Shown: one piece after another, positions 23,676 through 32,180 of the stretch
How the letters are laid out: each line of letters starts with the position of its first letter
How positions within the stretch are numbered: position 1 is the stretch's first letter
DNA from: Streptomyces sp. A012304
GTDB taxonomy: Bacteria > Actinomycetota > Actinomycetes > Streptomycetales > Streptomycetaceae
Direction: 5' to 3'
Assembly: GCF_026008495.1 (NCBI RefSeq)
Contig: NZ_BQUN01000092.1
Location: forward strand, 84,581 to 148,580
Length of the DNA: 64,000 nt
Notes under the pieces: model-generated
The model's input: the letters and a program-made list of their open reading frames with translations, nothing else
The model's database searches: none
Told to the model about the DNA's origin: nothing
Translations under genes and position numbers: made by a program

Positions 23676-24954
23676 GGGTGACCTCGACCGGCAGCTTCTT
23701 GATGCCGTTGACGAAGTTGGAGCGCACGCGGGGGACGTCGCCGGCGAGCTTGATGTCGGCGATCCTCGGGATGAGCTCCTCGAACATGATGCGGATCTCG
23801 GTGCGGGCGAGCAGGTTGCCCAGGCACAGGTGAGGGCTGCCCTTGCCGAACGTCACATGGTCGTTGTCGGCGCGGGTGACGTCGAAGTCGTACGGGTTGC
23901 CGAAGACCTCCTCGTCGCGGTTGCCGGAGGCGTACCACATGACGACCTTGTCGCCCTCCTTGATGTGCTTGCCGCCGAGTTCGACGTCCCGGGTCGCAGT
24001 GCGGCGGAAGTGGTAGACGGGGGACGCCCAGCGCAGGAACTCTTCCACCGCGACGGGAATCAGGGACGGGTCGTCCTGGAGGCGGGCCAGCTGCTCGGGG
24101 TGCTGGAGGAGGGCCAGCATGGAGTGGGTGATGGTGTGGCGGGTGGTCTCGTTGCCGGCCACGACGAGGAGCAGGAAGTAGTTGTCGAAGTCCTGCGGCG
24201 AGAGGGGTACACCGTCCTTCGGGGTGGTGTTCACCAGCTTCGACACCAGGTCCGTGCCGGTGCCACCGCGCCGCTGCCGGGCCAGCTCGCGGCCGTATTC
24301 GAAGACCTCCAGCGAGGCGGGCGAGCGGAAGGGCAGGTGCCGGTACTTCTCGCTCTCCGCGCTGTCCAGCAGGACATCGGCGTAGTCGGGGTCGGTGTTG
24401 CCGATGATGCGGTTGCCCCAGTCGATGAGCTGCTGGTTGTCCTCCGGCGGAACATCGAGGAGTCGGGCGAGGACGTTGATGGGGAAGTCGGCGGAGACCT
24501 CCTTGACGAAGTCGAAGGTCCCCTTGGCCAGTGCCGCGTCCAGCGTGGTGGCCGTCAGACCGCGCAGGAAGTCGGTGTAGCTGTTGATGACGCTCGCGCC
24601 GAACTGGCGCTGGAGCAGGCTGCGCAGGGCGCGGTGGCGTACTCCGTCCAGCTCCAGGATGGAGGCACGCGTCTTGATCTGGTCCTCGTCGACCTCTTCG
24701 AGGTTGACGAACTTCGTCGAGGTGAAGGTGTCGGCGTCGCGGTCGACGCGGGCGATGTCGGCGTGCCGGGTCACGGCCCAGAAGCCGGAGTTGGGTGCCT
24801 CCTCGGGCTGCCAGTGCACCGGGTCCTGGTGGCGCAGGGTGTGGAACATGCGCCACGGGGTGATCCCGTCGGTGAAGTTGTCCAGGTCGGCGAGGTCGAC
24901 GTCCGCCAGCGGCATCGGTTCGTTCACGGCGGCGGTCGGGGTCTCGGTCGTCAT
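23668..24954 (-). CDS. Cytochrome P450 paired with a glutamine-synthetase-like ligase
   Basis: A 428-residue P450: I-helix VVAGNETTRH, K-helix EEFLRW and haem loop FGKGSPHLCLG, a variant with Ser-Pro before the His seen in CYP124/125/142-like and CYP151-like branches. ATG 24954 has GGGAG seven bases upstream; a GTG 21 bases earlier is less likely. It starts 17 bases after the glutamine-synthetase-like gene, so the two form one operon. In Mycobacterium the morpholine/piperidine P450 (mor/pip) genes also lie beside a glutamine-synthetase-like gene. By analogy it may hydroxylate an amine or its gamma-glutamyl amide at the carbon next to nitrogen, standing in for an amine oxidase. That role is inference. 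Confidence 0.88.
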   Translation of the reverse strand: MTTETPTAAVNEPMPLADVDLADLDNFTDGITPWRMFHTLRHQDPVHWQPEEAPNSGFWAVTRHADIARVDRDADTFTSTKFVNLEEVDEDQIKTRASILELDGVRHRALRSLLQRQFGASVINSYTDFLRGLTATTLDAALAKGTFDFVKEVSADFPINVLARLLDVPPEDNQQLIDWGNRIIGNTDPDYADVLLDSAESEKYRHLPFRSPASLEVFEYGRELARQRRGGTGTDLVSKLVNTTPKDGVPLSPQDFDNYFLLLVVAGNETTRHTITHSMLALLQHPEQLARLQDDPSLIPVAVEEFLRWASPVYHFRRTATRDVELGGKHIKEGDKVVMWYASGNRDEEVFGNPYDFDVTRADNDHVTFGKGSPHLCLGNLLARTEIRIMFEELIPRIADIKLAGDVPRVRSNFVNGIKKLPVEVTLT

Positions 24955-24971
24955 CGCATGGCTCCCAGTCG

Positions 24972-26336
24972 TCACAGGTGGTAGGCGTACTCGGTGAACT
25001 CCCAGTCGGTGACGTGCCGTTGGAAGCGTTCGGTCTCGTTGCGCTTGTAGGAGAGGAAGGAGGTGGTGAAGTCCTTGCCGAGGACGTCGGTCAGTTCCGT
25101 GTCCGCTTCCAGGGCGTCCAGCGCGGCCGGCAGGCTCATGGGCAGCACGGCCGCCCTGGTGGTGTCGTAGCCGTACCCCTCCAGGGGGGCGGGGGGCTCC
25201 TCGCCGGCCAGCACCCCGAGCAGCGCGGCGGCGACCGTGCCCGCGATCAGCAGGTACGGGTTGGCGCTGGCGTCACCGAGGCGCAGCTCGAACCGGGCGC
25301 CGGAGCCGCGCTCGGGCGGGATGCGGACCATGGCGCTGCGGTTGTCCAGGCCCCAGTCGATGAGCCAGGGCGCGAGGGTGTCGGGGCCGAAGCGCTTGTA
25401 GGAGTTCACGGTCGGGTTGGCCAGTGCGGCCAGGGCCGGGGCGTGGGCGAGGACGCCGGCGACGGCGTGGCGGGCGGTGGCGGACAGCCCGTACGGCCCG
25501 GCGGGATCGTCGAAGGCGTTGCCGGCGCCTTCCTCGTCGGAGCTGTCGCAGGACAGGTGGAGGTGGAAACCGGAGCCTCCGGCGTCGTTGAACGGCTTGG
25601 CCATGAAGGTGGCGAGCTTCCCCTCCTTCCGGGCCAGCTCCTTGACCGCGGACTTGAAGCGGAAGGCGCGGTCCGCGGCGGACAGGGCGTCGGAGTGGGT
25701 GAGGTTGATCTCGAACTGGCCGCCGTCGAACTCGTGGTTTCCGCTGGTCACGCCGATGTTCATGTCCCGCAGCAGGCGCAGTGTGCGGAGCAGGTGGTTG
25801 TCGCCGTCGGCGCGCAGACCGGCTGTGTAGACGACGCCGGTCGCGCCCGAGTACCGCTTCCAGCCGCTCGGGGAGGCCGGGGCCTCCTCGCACAGGAAGT
25901 ACTCGAGTTCGGGGCCGACCACCGGACGCAGGCCGTGTTCAGCGCACCGGTCGAGGACGGTGCGCAGCAGGTCACGGGGTGACTCGGGTGCGGGCAGGCC
26001 GGTGGCCGGGTCGGTGGCGTCGGCGAGGCAGGAGGCGACACCGGGCTCCCAGGGGAGGGGGACCATGCTGTCCAGGTCGGGCCGCACGGTGATGTCGGGC
26101 AGGCCGGCGTCGAGACCGCCGGAGACGGGGACCACGTCGCCCTGGGGGCTGGTGTGGTAGACGGCCCGGCAGAAGGCCAGGCCGTGGTCGCAGGCCGACG
26201 GCAGGTGGTCCAGCAGGATGTCGCGTGCGCGGTCGGTGCCGATGAGGTCGGGATAGGTCACGCGCACCACGTCGATGCCCTCGGCGGCGAGCCGCTGCAT
26301 GTGCTGACGGAGGCTGGGGGTTGGGGCTGCGCTCAC
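24972..26336 (-). CDS. Glutamine-synthetase-like gamma-glutamylamine ligase (PuuA/GlnA4 type)
   Basis: A 454-residue type I-like glutamine synthetase homologue. Active-site landmarks are GPELEYFL, SGNHEFDGGQFEINL, GSGFHLHLS, NSYKRFGP and RFELRLGDASANPY. The divergence from true GlnA (HEFDGG in place of HEVA) fits enzymes that join glutamate to an amine, as PuuA (putrescine), IpuC (isopropylamine), TdnQ (aniline) and GlnA4 (ethanolamine) do. GTG has GAGGAG upstream. It leads an operon with the P450, and a palindrome GTTTGATGTCAAAC lies 78 bases ahead. The same palindrome family precedes the permease and aldehyde dehydrogenase genes, supporting one amine-utilisation regulon. Confidence 0.88.
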   Translation of the reverse strand: MSAAPTPSLRQHMQRLAAEGIDVVRVTYPDLIGTDRARDILLDHLPSACDHGLAFCRAVYHTSPQGDVVPVSGGLDAGLPDITVRPDLDSMVPLPWEPGVASCLADATDPATGLPAPESPRDLLRTVLDRCAEHGLRPVVGPELEYFLCEEAPASPSGWKRYSGATGVVYTAGLRADGDNHLLRTLRLLRDMNIGVTSGNHEFDGGQFEINLTHSDALSAADRAFRFKSAVKELARKEGKLATFMAKPFNDAGGSGFHLHLSCDSSDEEGAGNAFDDPAGPYGLSATARHAVAGVLAHAPALAALANPTVNSYKRFGPDTLAPWLIDWGLDNRSAMVRIPPERGSGARFELRLGDASANPYLLIAGTVAAALLGVLAGEEPPAPLEGYGYDTTRAAVLPMSLPAALDALEADTELTDVLGKDFTTSFLSYKRNETERFQRHVTDWEFTEYAYHL

Positions 26337-26413
26337 CGATGTCTCCTCGGGCGCTTGGGGTGTGGATGGCGAGGGGGCTCAGAAGGCCGGCAGGGGTGGG
26401 GTGGAGGCGAATT

Positions 26414-26427
26414 GTTTGATGTCAAAC
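26414..26427. promoter_or_regulatory. GTTTG-N4-CAAAC operator, site 1 (GS-like/P450 operon)
   Basis: A perfect inverted repeat, GTTTGA-TG-TCAAAC, is 78 bases upstream of the leftward GS-like gene. The same family occurs at 26522-26535, 34659-34672 and 36242-36255, each in front of a gene of the island. Confidence 0.65.
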
Positions 26428-26473
26428 GGTAGGAGTCCCGCGGGTGCCCCGCAAGGGGCGCTGGAGAAAAAAA

Positions 26474-26489
26474 TTATCCGCATGGATAG
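26474..26489. promoter_or_regulatory. TTATCC-N4-GGATAA operator, site 1
   Basis: TTATCC-GCAT-GGATAG lies three bases upstream of a -35 hexamer for the ferredoxin operon. It matches sites at 32911-32926 and 41370-41385 and is the presumed target of the TetR paralogues encoded at 32181 and 41440. Confidence 0.7.
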
Positions 26490-26492
26490 GTA

Positions 26493-26521
26493 TTGACCAG
26501 GGTCAGTCGGCTTCCTATGTT
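26493..26521 (+). promoter_or_regulatory. Promoter of the ferredoxin/aromatic catabolic operon
   Basis: TTGACC (26493-26498), a 17-base spacer and TATGTT (26516-26521) make a good housekeeping sigma promoter. The expected start is near 26528, giving a leader of about 120 bases. It is flanked upstream by the TTATCC palindrome and overlapped downstream by a degenerate GTTTG palindrome. Confidence 0.6.
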
Positions 26522-26535
26522 GTTTGAAGCCAAAT
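26522..26535. promoter_or_regulatory. GTTTG-N4-CAAAC operator, site 2 (degenerate)
   Basis: GTTTGA-AG-CCAAAT keeps five of six bases of the left arm consensus and CAAA on the right. It sits at the presumed transcription start of the ferredoxin operon, a position where a bound repressor would block initiation. It is the weakest of the four sites. Confidence 0.45.
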
Positions 26536-26650
26536 GAGTAAGGGTCCGGTCGATCGTCGGACTCTTGGCCGGGGCCCGGCCGACAGCGGTCGGGCCCCTC
26601 TTCCTCCCCTCGCCCCCGCCCCGACGCCCTCACTTCCAGGAGGACCGGCC

Positions 26651-26839
26651 ATGAAGGTCGTCGTCGACATGAACAAGTGCCAGGACCACGGCCAGTGCGT
26701 CTTCGCCGCCCCCGATGTCTTCTCGATGGACGACAGCGGCCACCTGGCCTACGTCTCCGACCCCGACGACGCGCTGCGCGACGAGGTCGAGGAAGCCGCC
26801 GACGTGTGTCCGCTCCAGGCCATCCGTATCGAGGGCTGA
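26651..26839 (+). CDS. Small [3Fe-4S]-type ferredoxin
   Basis: A 62-residue ferredoxin with three cluster cysteines: KCQDHGQC (two Cys separated by five residues, with His at the fourth position) and CPLQAI. This CxxHxxC...CP pattern is typical of 3Fe-4S or mixed-ligand ferredoxins that serve P450s in actinomycetes. AGGAGG precedes the ATG. The ferredoxin reductase begins two bases after its stop, so the pair forms an electron chain NADH to FAD to Fe-S to P450. The likely clients are the P450s at 23668 and 33015. Confidence 0.92.
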   Translation: MKVVVDMNKCQDHGQCVFAAPDVFSMDDSGHLAYVSDPDDALRDEVEEAADVCPLQAIRIEG

Positions 26840-26841
26840 CC

Positions 26842-28059
26842 ATGACGTCGAGGAGCGCACGCATCGTCGTGGCCGGCGCCTCCATGGCCGGCCTGCGCGC
26901 GGCCGAGCAACTGCGGGCCGCCGGCTGGACCGGAGCCATCACGCTCGTCGGTGACGAGCCGCACATGCCCTACAACCGGCCGCCCCTGTCCAAGGAGGTC
27001 CTGGCCGGCAAGGCACCCTTCGAGTCCCTCGCCTTCCGCCCGCGGGCGAGCGTGGCCGACGCGGAATGGCGGCTGGGCACCAAGGTCGTCGCCGCGCGGC
27101 TCGCGGAGAACATCGTCGAGTTCGGCGACGGCGAGGCGCTCTCGTACGACGGTCTGGTCGTCGCCACCGGAATGCGGCCCCGGCGCCTGCGCTGCCCCGG
27201 CCCGCTCGCCGGCCGGCACACGGTCCGCACCATCGACGACGCGCAGGGCCTGCGGCAGGCCCTCACCAGGCCCGGAGCCCGGGTGGTCGTGGTCGGAGGC
27301 GGCTTCATCGGCTGCGAGGTCGCCGCTACGGCCGTCGCTCTGGGCGCTCGCGAGGTGACCGTCGTCGACCCGCTGCCCCTGCCGATGGTCGGCCCCCTGG
27401 GCGAGCTCCTCGCCAGGGCCCTGCTGAAGCGCCACGAGGAACGCGGCGTGCGCTTCGCCCTGGGCACGGGCGTGACCGGCTTCACCGGCGACGACCACGT
27501 CACCGGCGTCGCCCTCGGCGACGGCACCGTGCTGCCCGCCGACGTGGTGGTCGAGTCGGTCGGCTCGGTCGCCAACACCGAGTGGCTGGACGGCACCGGC
27601 CTCGATCTGAGCGACGGCGTGCTCACCGACGAGCACCTGCGCGTCGGCGGACGGCCCGACGTGGTGGCCGTCGGTGACGTCGCCCGTTTCCCCAACGCCC
27701 GCTACGACGGCGTACCGCGCCGGGTGGAGCACTGGTGCATCCCCACGGACACCGCCAAGCACGCCGCGAAGACCCTCGTCGCCGGGCTGACCGGCACCGG
27801 CCACGACCTGTCCCCGTTCGCGCCGCTGCCCACCTTCTGGAGCGACCAGCACGACTTCCGCCTGCAGTCCTTCGGGGCACCGGTACTCGGCAAGAGGGAC
27901 GTGCGCGTGCTGGAGGGCGACCTCGACGGTGACGTCGTCGTCGGCTACCACGCCGGTGGCCGGCTGGCCGGTGTCGTCGCCCTCGGCGGTCAGGCCGCGG
28001 CGGCCGCCGCCTCCCGATACCGCGCCGAACTGCTCCAGCAGCCCGCCCCCACCGCCTAA
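26842..28059 (+). CDS. FAD-dependent ferredoxin reductase
   Basis: A 405-residue reductase of the rubredoxin/putidaredoxin-reductase family. The FAD-binding fold opens the protein (VVAGASMAGLRAAEQL), a second Rossmann motif VVVGGGFIGCEVA binds NAD(P)H near residue 150, and VVAVGDVARFPN near 275 closes the FAD site. It is directly downstream of the ferredoxin and is the only P450-type reductase in the window, so it probably serves all island P450s. Four catabolic enzyme genes follow in the same direction. Confidence 0.93.
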   Translation: MTSRSARIVVAGASMAGLRAAEQLRAAGWTGAITLVGDEPHMPYNRPPLSKEVLAGKAPFESLAFRPRASVADAEWRLGTKVVAARLAENIVEFGDGEALSYDGLVVATGMRPRRLRCPGPLAGRHTVRTIDDAQGLRQALTRPGARVVVVGGGFIGCEVAATAVALGAREVTVVDPLPLPMVGPLGELLARALLKRHEERGVRFALGTGVTGFTGDDHVTGVALGDGTVLPADVVVESVGSVANTEWLDGTGLDLSDGVLTDEHLRVGGRPDVVAVGDVARFPNARYDGVPRRVEHWCIPTDTAKHAAKTLVAGLTGTGHDLSPFAPLPTFWSDQHDFRLQSFGAPVLGKRDVRVLEGDLDGDVVVGYHAGGRLAGVVALGGQAAAAAASRYRAELLQQPAPTA

Positions 28060-28072
28060 GGACCTTCTGATC

Positions 28073-28879
28073 ATGACCACCGTCCGTGGATTCTTCTCCC
28101 CCAAGACGGCGAGCGGAGCCTCGTCGCTGATCCCCTCACCGCCCTGGCGGTACTCCGGGGACCTGCTCACCGTCGAGTACCGCACCGACCCGGCACGCGT
28201 GCGTGAACTGCTTCCCGAGCCACTGGAACTGGCTGACGAGGACCCGGGAGCGGTGGCGCTGATCTGGGCCGACTGGCAGTCCTGCTCGGCGTCCGGCGAG
28301 GAGCTGCTCGACCCCGTGCTCTCCCAGTACAAGGAGGCCTTCGCGGTCGTCCGCTGCACGTACCGGGGACAGACCTACTCGCGATGCGTCTACATCTGGG
28401 TCGACAAGGACTTCGCCATCGCGCGCGGGCTGCACCAGGGCTACCCGAAGAAGCTCGGCTCGATCCACCAGACCCGCCCGCACCCGTACGGCCCCGCGCC
28501 GCGCATCGAGGCGGGGGCCCGTTTCGGCGCCACGCTCGCCGCCGCCGACCGGCGCCTCGCCCACACCGTGGTCACCCTGCGCGAGCCGTCCGAGACGAAC
28601 GGGTTCGTCAACGCCCACCCGATGGCCCACCACCGCTGGCTGCCCTCCATCGAGAAGGGCAAGGGCCTCGCCCTGGACGAGCTGATCGAGTCGGGCGCCG
28701 CGTCCTTCGAGGCGGGACAGGCCTGGCGCGGCGACGCCGAGCTGGAGCTGTTCGAGGCGCCCACCGAAGAACTGGCCCGCCTGGAGATCCGCGAGCCGAT
28801 CGCCGCCTACTACCGCCAGGTCGGCGTCGTCTGGGACGGCGGCCGACTGCTGGAATCCGGCACCTCCGGCGCCGAGTAG
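28073..28879 (+). CDS. Acetoacetate-decarboxylase-like enzyme
   Basis: A 268-residue member of the acetoacetate decarboxylase superfamily. GYPKKLGSI near residue 124 contains the Lys pair that in the family gives the Schiff-base lysine. FSPKTASGASSLIPSPPWRY opens the protein. AAGGA lies ten bases ahead of the ATG, and an in-frame start further upstream has no ribosome site. It lies 13 bases after the reductase gene and 34 before the dehydrogenase. The family includes decarboxylases, aldolase-dehydratases and enol-keto hydrolases. In this setting it may act on a ring-cleavage product, which is inference. Confidence 0.85.
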   Translation: MTTVRGFFSPKTASGASSLIPSPPWRYSGDLLTVEYRTDPARVRELLPEPLELADEDPGAVALIWADWQSCSASGEELLDPVLSQYKEAFAVVRCTYRGQTYSRCVYIWVDKDFAIARGLHQGYPKKLGSIHQTRPHPYGPAPRIEAGARFGATLAAADRRLAHTVVTLREPSETNGFVNAHPMAHHRWLPSIEKGKGLALDELIESGAASFEAGQAWRGDAELELFEAPTEELARLEIREPIAAYYRQVGVVWDGGRLLESGTSGAE

Positions 28880-28913
28880 CCCCCACCACCTCGTGAGACC
28901 GGAGGAACAGAGC

Positions 28914-30377
28914 ATGAGCGCACACACCATCACCGTGGCCGGGGTCGCCGTCGACACCCGGCACTGGATCGGCGGCGAGCGCGTCGCCTCGGCACAGACG
29001 TTCCCGGACGTCTCGCCCATCGACGGCAGCACGATCGGCGAGATCTCCCGGGGCACGGCCATGGAGGCGACCGCCGCCGTGGCCGCCGCGAAGGCCGCGT
29101 TCCCCGCCTGGGCGGCCACCTCCCGCGCGGAACGCGCCCGCGTCCTGCACGCCATCGCCGACGGGGTCGAGAAGCGGATCGAAGAGCTCGCCATCGTAGA
29201 GACCACCGACAACGGGGCCCTGCTGCGCTCCCACCGCCGGGGCGTCATGCCCCGCGTCGCCCACAACTTCCGCTTCTTCGCCGACTGGCTGCTGAAGCTG
29301 GAGCACGAGGACTTCGAGACGCGCGGTCACTCCAACCACGTCAGCTGGGACCCGGCCGGCCCCTGCGTCCTGATCACCCCGTGGAACGCCCCGCTGATGC
29401 TGGCCAGCTGGAAGGTCGCGCCCGCCCTCGCCGCAGGCGACACGGTCGTCCTCAAGCCCGCCGAGTGGTCGCCGCTGACCGCCTCCCTGTTGGCCGACAT
29501 CGCCGCCGAGGCCGGGCTCCCGGCAGGCGTCCTCAACGTCGTGCAGGGCTACGGCTCCGAGATCGGCGACGCGCTGACCTCGCACCCCGACGTGCGCCGG
29601 ATCAGCTTCACCGGCTCGGTGCCCACCGCCAAGCGGATCGCGGAGTCGGCGGCCGCGAACCTCACGCCCCTGAGTCTCGAACTGGGCGGCAAGTCGCCGC
29701 TGCTGGTCTTCGCCGACGCGGACCTGGACCTCGCCGTCGGTCTGGCGGTGGAGCAGTACGACAACGCCGGGCAGGTGTGCCTGGCGGGCACCCGGCTGCT
29801 GGTCGAGGAGTCGGTCGCGGAGGAGTTCACGCGCCGGTTCGTCGAGAAGGCGAGCGCGCTGAAGCAGGGTGATCCGCGCGACGAGGCCACCGACGTCGGG
29901 CCGAACATCCACCCCCGCCAGCTGGAGAAGATCGACGGGTTCGTGCAGCGGGCCGTGGCCGCCGGGGCCCGTGCCGTCATCGGCGGCCACCGCGGGGACG
30001 GCCAGTACTACGCGCCCACCCTGCTCACCGATGTCGCCCAGGACTCGGAGATCGTGCAGGAGGAGGTCTTCGGCCCGGTCCTGACGCTGCAGACCTTCGC
30101 GGACGAGGACGAGGCCGTCCGGCTGGCCAACGGCACCCGCTTCGGCCTGGCCGCCACCGTCGCCACCGGCGACCCGGAGCGCGCCGAGCGCGTCACCGCA
30201 CGGCTCGTCGCGGGCACGGTGTGGGTGAACTGCTTCTTCGTCCGCGACCTGCGGGCCCCCTTCGGCGGTTCCCGGCTCTCCGGCGTCGGCCGCGAGGGCG
30301 GCACCTGGAGCTTCGACTTCTACTGCGACGTCAAGAACACCGTGACCGCGCCGAACGGATGGACCAACCATGGGTGA
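28914..30377 (+). CDS. Aldehyde dehydrogenase, HpaE/HpcC-like (semialdehyde dehydrogenase)
   Basis: A 487-residue NAD(P)-dependent aldehyde dehydrogenase. PWNAPLMLASWKVAPAL is the coenzyme loop, LELGGKSP holds the general-base Glu, and YDNAGQVCLAGTR holds the catalytic Cys. The start with GGAGG 13 bases before ATG is preferred over a GTG-like start seven codons earlier. Its place just before an extradiol dioxygenase and an FAH-family decarboxylase/isomerase suggests oxidation of 5-carboxymethyl-2-hydroxymuconate semialdehyde. A different aldehyde cannot be ruled out. It overlaps the dioxygenase gene by eight bases. Confidence 0.88.
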   Translation: MSAHTITVAGVAVDTRHWIGGERVASAQTFPDVSPIDGSTIGEISRGTAMEATAAVAAAKAAFPAWAATSRAERARVLHAIADGVEKRIEELAIVETTDNGALLRSHRRGVMPRVAHNFRFFADWLLKLEHEDFETRGHSNHVSWDPAGPCVLITPWNAPLMLASWKVAPALAAGDTVVLKPAEWSPLTASLLADIAAEAGLPAGVLNVVQGYGSEIGDALTSHPDVRRISFTGSVPTAKRIAESAAANLTPLSLELGGKSPLLVFADADLDLAVGLAVEQYDNAGQVCLAGTRLLVEESVAEEFTRRFVEKASALKQGDPRDEATDVGPNIHPRQLEKIDGFVQRAVAAGARAVIGGHRGDGQYYAPTLLTDVAQDSEIVQEEVFGPVLTLQTFADEDEAVRLANGTRFGLAATVATGDPERAERVTARLVAGTVWVNCFFVRDLRAPFGGSRLSGVGREGGTWSFDFYCDVKNTVTAPNGWTNHG

Positions 30378-31293
30378 GATCGTCGGGGCGGGCCTCCTCG
30401 CCCACGTCCCCACCATCGTGCTGCCCGAGGAGACCCGGCTGGAGCTCAACGGGGGCAAGGAGATCACCCTCGTCACGGGCCTGAACCAGCTCCGCGAGGA
30501 GGTCTTCGCGCGCGACGACTACGACACCGTCGTCGTCCTGGACTCCCACTGGGCCACCACCGTCGAGTTCGTCGTCACCGCGCAAGCCCGCCGCGCCGGC
30601 CTGTTCACCTCCGAGGAGCTGCCGCGCGGGATGTGCCGGATGCCGTACGACTTCCCCGGTGATCCCGAACTGGCGGAGAACGTCGCGAGGTTCGCCGACA
30701 AGCACGGCACGTGGATCACCGCGATCGACGACGACTACCTGCCGATCTACTACGCCACCGTCAACCTGTGGAAGTTCCTCGGGGAGGGGCTGCCGGACAA
30801 GCGGTGGGTGACCATCGGCGTCTGCCAGACCGGCGACATGGAGGACCATCTGCGGCTCGGCCGCGCCCTGGCGGACGGTATCGCCGCCACGCCGGGGCGG
30901 CGCGTACTGCTGATCGCCTCCGGTGCCCTGTCGCACACCTTCTGGCCGTTGCGCGAGCTGCGCGAGCACGAGGCCAGCGATCCGGTGCACATCTTCACGC
31001 CCGAGGCCCGCGAGGCGGACTTCGAGCGCATCGCCTGGTTCAAGGAGGGCCGTCACGACAAGGTCCTCGACACCATGGACGAGTTCTGGAAGTACAAGCC
31101 GGAGGCGAAGTTCTTCCACTACCTGATGATGGCCGGCGCCCTCGGCGAGCGCGCCTGCGTCGCCGAGGCCCGTCAGTACGGCGAGTACGAGAACTCGATC
31201 GGCACCGGCCAGGTGCACCTCTGGTTCGACCGCCCCGAGGGCGGCTGGACCGGCAGCCCGACCACGACCTCCCGGGAGACCGCCCATGCCTGA
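30370..31293 (+). CDS. Extradiol ring-cleavage dioxygenase, LigB superfamily (HpaD/HpcB-like)
   Basis: A 307-residue class III extradiol dioxygenase. Fe(II) ligands expected from E. coli HpaD map to H12 (GLLAHVPT), H60 (VLDSHW) and a Glu in the C-terminal GEYENSIGTGQV segment. LIASGALSHTFWP matches the catalytic-His region. HpaD opens 3,4-dihydroxyphenylacetate between C2 and C3. Relatives act on 2-aminophenols, so an aminophenol substrate is possible given the amine genes around. It overlaps both neighbours by eight bases, consistent with a tightly coupled operon. Confidence 0.88.
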   Translation: MGEIVGAGLLAHVPTIVLPEETRLELNGGKEITLVTGLNQLREEVFARDDYDTVVVLDSHWATTVEFVVTAQARRAGLFTSEELPRGMCRMPYDFPGDPELAENVARFADKHGTWITAIDDDYLPIYYATVNLWKFLGEGLPDKRWVTIGVCQTGDMEDHLRLGRALADGIAATPGRRVLLIASGALSHTFWPLRELREHEASDPVHIFTPEAREADFERIAWFKEGRHDKVLDTMDEFWKYKPEAKFFHYLMMAGALGERACVAEARQYGEYENSIGTGQVHLWFDRPEGGWTGSPTTTSRETAHA

Positions 31294-32131
31294 GTACCGC
31301 CGGATCCTCCTGGACGGCGCCGCCGTCCAGGTCACCGTCGACGGTGACGAACTCGTCGCCGGGGACGGCCGCCGCGTCAAGACCGAGGACGCACAGCACC
31401 TGCCCCCGGTCGTCCCCTCCAAGGTGATCGCGGTCCACCTCAACCACCGCAGCCGCGTCGACGAGTTCCGGATCGACCTCCCCGACACGCCCACCTACTT
31501 CCACAAACCGACCTCGGCCCTCAACTCCCACAAGGGCGCGATCGTCCGCCCCGAGGGCTGCAAGTGGCTCAACTACGAGGGCGAGGTCGCCATCGTCATC
31601 GGGAAGACCGCGCGGAACATCTCCCCGGCCGAGGCGGGCGAGTACATCGCCGGCTACACCATCGCCAACGACTACGGACTGCACGACTTCCGTGACACCG
31701 ACGCCGGCTCCATGCTCCGCGTCAAGGGCTCCGACACCCTGTGCCCGCTCGGCCCGGGACTCGTCACCGACTGGGACTTCCACGGCAAGTCGCTGCGCAC
31801 GTACGTCAACGGGCAGGTGGTGCAGGACGGTACGACCGACGAGATGAAGTGGGACATGCACTACCTCGTCGCCGACATCGCCCGCACCATCACCCTGTAC
31901 CCCGGCGACGTCCTCCTGTCCGGCACCCCCGCCAACTCCCGCCCCGTCCAGCCGGGCGACGTCGTCGAGGTCGAGGTCGAGGGCCTTGGGCGGCTCACCA
32001 ACCACATCGTCACCGGCCCCACCCCCGTCCGCGCCGACGTCGGCGCCCAGCCCACCGAATCGGAGGAGGTGCTGTCCACCGCGCTCGGCGGCGACTGGGA
32101 GTTCCGCGGCATCCGCCCACCGCGGCGATGA
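31286..32131 (+). CDS. Fumarylacetoacetate-hydrolase-family decarboxylase/isomerase (HpaG-like)
   Basis: A 281-residue FAH-family enzyme. The metal site is visible as NYEGEVAIVIG (Glu ligands) and TIANDYGLHDF (Asp ligand), with GDVLLSGTPANSRPVQPGD near the end. HpaG converts the ring-cleavage tricarboxylate by decarboxylation and isomerisation in the homoprotocatechuate route. It is the third consecutive enzyme of that route here. The later enzymes (HpaF isomerase, HpaH hydratase, HpaI aldolase) are not in the window. It is followed after 49 bases by a TetR regulator in the same direction. Confidence 0.87.
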   Translation: MPEYRRILLDGAAVQVTVDGDELVAGDGRRVKTEDAQHLPPVVPSKVIAVHLNHRSRVDEFRIDLPDTPTYFHKPTSALNSHKGAIVRPEGCKWLNYEGEVAIVIGKTARNISPAEAGEYIAGYTIANDYGLHDFRDTDAGSMLRVKGSDTLCPLGPGLVTDWDFHGKSLRTYVNGQVVQDGTTDEMKWDMHYLVADIARTITLYPGDVLLSGTPANSRPVQPGDVVEVEVEGLGRLTNHIVTGPTPVRADVGAQPTESEEVLSTALGGDWEFRGIRPPRR

Positions 32132-32180
32132 CGCCCTTGCGGCGGTCTGCCGGTTGCGACGTGCGGGTAGGGTCGCGCTC

